64,000 nt of DNA from Takakia lepidozioides (taxonomy: Eukaryota > Streptophyta > Takakiopsida > Takakiales > Takakiaceae): positions 70,785,053 to 70,849,052 of the forward strand of contig CM060732.1 in assembly GCA_030704615.1 (NCBI GenBank), given 5' to 3'. The notes beneath the pieces were generated by a model. It ran no database searches, had not been told where the DNA came from, and saw nothing but the letters and a program-made list of their open reading frames with translations. Both the position numbers and the translations under genes were made by a program. Shown one piece after another: positions 59,527 to 64,000 of the stretch (position 1 is its first letter; every line of letters starts with the position of its first letter).

Positions 59527-61975
59527 CAAAACCACCAAAATCACCTAAGGAAAGAGCAAGGACAGAGCCTTTTGTGGCGGAGCCACTTGTTTTTACCGGA
59601 CTCTTAATGTATTGTAATCCACACCCTCACCGAAGATAGAGTGAAACATTTAATTACAAATGAATTAATTTTTGCAATGGGTTCACCTTGAATTGCTAAG
59701 CTATGGAGAGCATTTTGACCCCCCATAAGCAGATACAAAGGACCTTAATAATTAAAAAGACTGTTTGGCTTGAAAGTTTTACATTACTTAGTTAGGATAC
59801 CATACCACATTTCTATGTGAGAGGTAGGCGCAGTAAAAATCATACCCTCACTCAAAGAGCTTTGTCAAAGCTCAAGTTTTCCCTCATCACTAAGCCACCG
59901 CCATCGCCTTAAAGAGCTCGCCCAGGCGTCGCTCACAGGAGCCATAAACACTCATCATACTTTGCAAAATCCGTAAACAAGAACTCCCCCACTAAAACAC
60001 TAAAATCTCTTTTGGCGCGTAGTGAATTTCTCCACAATTTGCTGGGCGGATGTATGTGGTAGGCAAGGTGAATATGACAAGGCTCATATGTTTGGACCTA
60101 ATATGGTAGGTGTGGAGCGTCAATTAACTTGCCATAGGTTACTTTTCTAAAGGCTGCTCACAGGCTACCCAACCTTCCATCTGGAAGGGATTCCACACAT
60201 TGGATTTTTTGCTATTTGCGACCTTTTTTATTTTGGGAAATACTTATTTTTAGGAATAAATAAACAGGGGGCAGGCCAACGGAAACTATATTTGGAATTA
60301 TTTAGGGGAAAATTAAAACCCCATTTCCAGAAAGAAATTGGTTTGTTGTTTACAAAATGGAGCAGCACTAATATTTTCAATCAAGTTGGGAAGGCCCTCC
60401 AATTTTTTTTTATTGAAACCATCCATGTAAAATAAACCCCTCGCATGGGGTTTACCTCTAATTCTGCTCCGCCCCATTATTTCGTAGGGCTTATTCAATG
60501 GCCCACCCTTCTGAACATGGGGTCACCTGGCATGGTGCATACTGCATACATTGCAGAAGGGCGGGCCCCTGTTGCATCGTCATCGTCAGGTACCCGCACA
60601 AGACATTCTTGAAACCATTCCACTTGCGCTTCTTTGCGCTCATCTCTCACCTGCCAAGCAGCGTTTGCATCAGAGAAGACAACTGATACAATAGATCTCT
60701 GCAGATGCTGCATGTTGCAGCTTTGGATTCCGTTGAGAATCCGTTCAGAACTGTGTTGTTGAAGTGAAACTAGGAGGCCACTGGGTGGCCGCTTCGGGCA
60801 TTAAGAGTGACCTGCTCATGACATGTCAGTGGAGTTCTTGGTCCAAGAGCTTCCATGCTGCAGTCTGCAAATCTAGATTCAAAGTTGCATCACTCAAATC
60901 GAGGGAGAGTTTGGGGACAAGAAATTCAGCTGTATCACCAACTCTCTGCAAATGACAGGGAAAACCCACATCCACTCTGGATTAAAAAAACTCTGCAGTT
61001 GATTCTTGCTGGAATAGGGCTAGATTCAGATTGGTGACTCCCATGGAGTATTACTATGAAAAAGAGGCTACAGCTCTCAAACATGAGGCATGGGCTCTTC
61101 AGGGAAATAAGAACTCATACAGGAGAGTATCTGTAGCATCCCTTTCAACCATTTGCATCATGTCCTGATTCGTACCGTGGTTTGAGGGGCTATCAGATGC
61201 ATTACACAAAGATTTCATAGGAGCGCCAACTTTTCATAGTGAGGTCTTTGCGAGAAAGCTTCCCATAGAGGCCATGCTTCATGGGCTTCAAGTTGGAGGT
61301 TTGCTACAGAAATCCATGAGTTGGAATACATGCCCAACAAAGGTTAACACCCACCCATGCCTGACTATCCTGCCCTATCGATGGAAGTCCCCAAATAATC
61401 TGCCTCTGCAATTCTGCACCATTTATATCTGACAATGGTACTGACTCTTTCACCATTTAAAGTAGAGTTCATTCATCCAGATGATGCACAAAATGCGGGT
61501 AAATGCTTAAGATTTACACCTGGTGGTGGGGACCTTATACTGGCGCAATAATGGTTGCCAATTCTTTCTGGTCCCCCAGGGACAGATCACACCTGACAAT
61601 ATACAGGAATTACAGATGATACAAATCAGAATCATTTTACAAAATTCCCCAACCGAACCTGAGCTGTTCCCATCCGGTGAGTCATCAAATGCACATTTGA
61701 TGGTTGCACAAAATCGCTTTCACAAGACCTGATCCATCCCACAACCGATCCTTTACTATCAGCAACTACATCAAAGGTGATACACAGCACAAGCCATGTA
61801 ACATCAAAAAATCGACCATGGTCAACCAAAGACTCCCATACATTTAGGTCAAGATTTGGTCCTATTTGTCAACCTCCATTTCATCTTGCTCCCCTATCTC
61901 TCCTGGGCATTCGGTGTCATTACTTGACACAAAAAGAGTGGTATGAGTCAAGAGTGAACAAAATACAAAGACTCT
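59527..61975. other. gene-free stretch downstream of the coiled-coil ORF
   Basis: No recognisable gene. A minus-strand frame at 60495-60713 holds VRVPDDDDATGARPS but matches no family I know. No LTR or second copy of the sequence flanking the large ORF was found inside the window. Confidence 0.4.
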
Positions 61976-64000
61976 TCAAATCTGTTCAGAACCAGTAGTC
62001 ACCTTTCCTTTCTTGTTCAGTGAGCCCATAATTGCCTGTTGAGCTTCGTCAATCTCTCGGTCCTGTGTCTGTCTCAGAGCAGCAGACTTCTTTCTTTTCT
62101 TCTTCTTCTTAACCACATTTTTGAAGAAAGATTGTTGCTCCATTTCACTTTGCTGGAGCTTCCTGTTTTCAGTTGGATTTTTGGCAAGTTCATCAGACAA
62201 GTATTCAATTGTCCTCCTCTTCTCCTTGAGCAACTCTTGGAGCTTAGAAATCTCCCTTGACTTCAATTCCACCTCGCTTTCTTTGACCTGTTTGAAGATG
62301 TGGATCTCAGCTCCCAGTTGCATAAGTGCAGTCTTCAACCTTTGGTTTTCCTCTTTCAGCTCCTCAATCCCTAAGGCAGGAGATTGCTCCTGAGCAGCTG
62401 CTCCCTTCTCATCGACAAAGGTAAAAAGGCGCACCCCCATGAGTAGCTGCCTCTGAAGAGCTTCCCTGTCCTTGAACCATCTGTCCTTAGCTGCTTGCAG
62501 ATCCTTACCTGCCAGTGCCTCGTCCTCTAGTTCCTGAATTTGAAAGTCCCTTTTTTCAACCTCCAAGGCCCTCCTTTCAAAGACACCTGCTGGGGTGTCT
62601 TCAGTACTGGATCGCAGCACCTGTTCTTGCTGCTGTGATTGAGTTAGCCCATCCCATTGTTCTCCCTCTTCTTCAACTGTCTTGTCCATTACCAATCTCC
62701 CACTTGCTGAAGTAGTGGTCTCTGGTGACACTCCTGGATCTCTGATGGGCTCAACTTTGTACACATTTCCTTCTCTAGTTTGTAACTGAGGTTGGCCTCT
62801 TTCAGACCCTGAAGTTCCACCAAAGGTTATAACAGCATGCCCTTGTTTCTCCCTTGCTGCGAATAGTCCCAATGCCAGGTCTTGCTCCAACCTTGCTGGT
62901 TGTGGCGGGGAGAATTGGTCTTCAGTCCGACCGACCACTCCACCAGGAAAAGTAATCTTGTTCTTAGGTGCATGCTGGATCTGTGATCTATCCTCATTCA
63001 CTTGCTTACGTCCAGCTTCTTTCCTGGCTTGTTGTTGTTCTTGTTGTTCTTGATAAGAGGCATGTTCTCCCTCCATTTCTACCACTGATTGAGTACCTCG
63101 GTCTTGTGATGCCTCCATTCCCCTCTTAAGTACATCATACTCTGTCCACAGTCTCACAAAAGCATCCCCCCTCGTTATGAGTCTGCTGGTAAGCTTTGAT
63201 GTTTGCACTAAAGCCCCTTTCAGATGCTCTGAGAGAGATTGGATCAAATTTTCCTGCTTGGCAGGCCCGGAGCTCCTGTAATGTTCTGTCAATACCTTGA
63301 TAGTCTTGTGGAACTTAATAAAGTCCGTCAAAATTTCGACATGCACAAGGTCTTTTCCTTGCTTCCATCTCCCTAGATCTGCCAGTATCATGTCAGAGAC
63401 TTCCTGACTCCAGTTGACAAACTCACCCTTCCTCAGCTCAACATAGGCTGCAGATGCCAGCTTCCAAGATACCATGCTTCTTGCCAAAGGTCCAAATGTT
63501 CTAATATGCATCCTCTTTACGTGCTTGTGCAGACCTCTATCAGTGCACGTTCTAAGGATGAGCCCATTGGGGCTGTGACCAGGAAAGAACCACTTTAATT
63601 CTTCCTTCGCCTCTGTAACTGTCTCTGCAGGGGTCTTTCCTGAAGATGGCAGGCCCAGTGCTTTTGCCACAGTTTGAGCGTCCACCTTGTACACCACACC
63701 TTCACAAACCATGGTCTTTGCCTTCAGATCCACACTGGTAAGATTGTCCAAGTCCACCTGTAAGACACGTAGGTCTTGAGCTACAATGCCAAGCCAGGGC
63801 TCTTCCATAGCAGAGGCCAAGTTCACACTCCCTTGCTCCAAACGTGGGTTACACCCTGCTGCTAACTCTGAATTCTGCCCGGAGGTGTTTTCTTTCATTT
63901 GCGTGATTGCTTGTGAGCTGGCCATCTTTCGGAATGTTGGGAGTGGTCTCGGGGACCGAGCCCTTGAAGCCCGCTGATCAATTTCACATTGAAAATCGAA
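61976..64000 (-). CDS. long uninterrupted coiled-coil protein, possibly element-borne; open to window edge
   Basis: The frame is 649 codons from the ATG at 63925, but it stays open through the last 75 bases to 64000 (RASRARSPRPLPTFRK), so the true start may lie outside. The N-terminal part (residues about 50-250) is globular, with VVYKVDAQTVAKALGLPSSG, then HIRTFGPLARSMVSWKLASA, then VNWSQEVSDMILADLGRW. This layout loosely recalls gag-like or plant transposon-associated domains. Residues about 290-450 are Gln/Glu/Ser-rich and probably disordered. Residues about 455-600 form heptad-rich coiled coils (LKEENQRLKTALMQLGAEI; ISKLQELLKEKRRTIEYL). A basic KKKKKRKKS near the C-terminus could be a nuclear signal. 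There are no introns or frameshifts, unlike the decayed elements elsewhere. I do not recognise a specific family. Confidence 0.6.
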   Translation of the reverse strand, partial: FDFQCEIDQRASRARSPRPLPTFRKMASSQAITQMKENTSGQNSELAAGCNPRLEQGSVNLASAMEEPWLGIVAQDLRVLQVDLDNLTSVDLKAKTMVCEGVVYKVDAQTVAKALGLPSSGKTPAETVTEAKEELKWFFPGHSPNGLILRTCTDRGLHKHVKRMHIRTFGPLARSMVSWKLASAAYVELRKGEFVNWSQEVSDMILADLGRWKQGKDLVHVEILTDFIKFHKTIKVLTEHYRSSGPAKQENLIQSLSEHLKGALVQTSKLTSRLITRGDAFVRLWTEYDVLKRGMEASQDRGTQSVVEMEGEHASYQEQQEQQQARKEAGRKQVNEDRSQIQHAPKNKITFPGGVVGRTEDQFSPPQPARLEQDLALGLFAAREKQGHAVITFGGTSGSERGQPQLQTREGNVYKVEPIRDPGVSPETTTSASGRLVMDKTVEEEGEQWDGLTQSQQQEQVLRSSTEDTPAGVFERRALEVEKRDFQIQELEDEALAGKDLQAAKDRWFKDREALQRQLLMGVRLFTFVDEKGAAAQEQSPALGIEELKEENQRLKTALMQLGAEIHIFKQVKESEVELKSREISKLQELLKEKRRTIEYLSDELAKNPTENRKLQQSEMEQQSFFKNVVKKKKKRKKSAALRQTQDREIDEAQQAIMGSLNKKGKVTTGSEQI

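Overview
The window is nuclear DNA of a land plant. It holds spliced plant genes with GT-AG introns, a plastid co-chaperonin with a transit peptide, PLS/DYW-class pentatricopeptide repeat (PPR) sequence, Ty1/copia and LINE retrotransposons, and no bacterial-style operons. The highly uniform PPR repeats and dense nested transposons would suit a non-seed plant (fern, lycophyte or bryophyte), but that is a weak inference and the species cannot be named from the sequence.

Host genes. A large many-exon gene fills 14.6-33.1 kb on the minus strand. It encodes the U3 snoRNP / small-subunit processome HEAT-repeat protein UTP10 (HEATR1/BP28 family). Only 397 bp away and divergently transcribed is a two-exon gene for the 253-residue chloroplast tandem co-chaperonin CPN20 (33.5-34.4 kb, plus). 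The space between them carries telo-box-like motifs. A three-exon minus-strand gene at 51.2-52.8 kb encodes a 293-residue plant protein of unknown function. A long uninterrupted minus-strand frame at 62.0-63.9 kb, open to the window edge, encodes a coiled-coil protein that may be element-borne. A decayed tandem-repeat protein gene lies at 37.0-38.3 kb, with a shrunken second copy of the locus beside it.

Left mobile region (0.8-11 kb). A LINE on the minus strand (ORF1 and ORF2 overlapping by ATGA) is split within ORF1 by a 5.6-kb element at about 5043-10669. That element has near-perfect 32-bp terminal inverted repeats and a slightly diverged target duplication, and the LINE reading frame rejoins exactly when it is removed. 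It carries no recognisable transposase. Instead it holds many degenerate PPR/DYW fragments mixed with pieces of an organellar single-stranded-DNA-binding (OSB) protein PDF motif, including one in-frame OSB-PPR chimera. A 505-bp hAT-type non-autonomous element is nested inside it, and an empty paralogous site is present nearby.

Right mobile region (39.6-50 kb). A LINE reverse-transcriptase fragment is interrupted by a copia element at 40352-49901 with 288-bp LTRs and a perfect 5-bp target duplication. The copia is itself interrupted between integrase and reverse transcriptase by a roughly 4.7-kb insertion with imperfect inverted ends. That insertion contains the same PPR/OSB mixture, so one composite gene-fragment segment sits in two unrelated elements.

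Far right (55-62 kb). This stretch is gene-poor. It has two copies of a tRNA-derived SINE family, a diverged tandem duplication at 57.4-58.8 kb, and otherwise unrecognised sequence.
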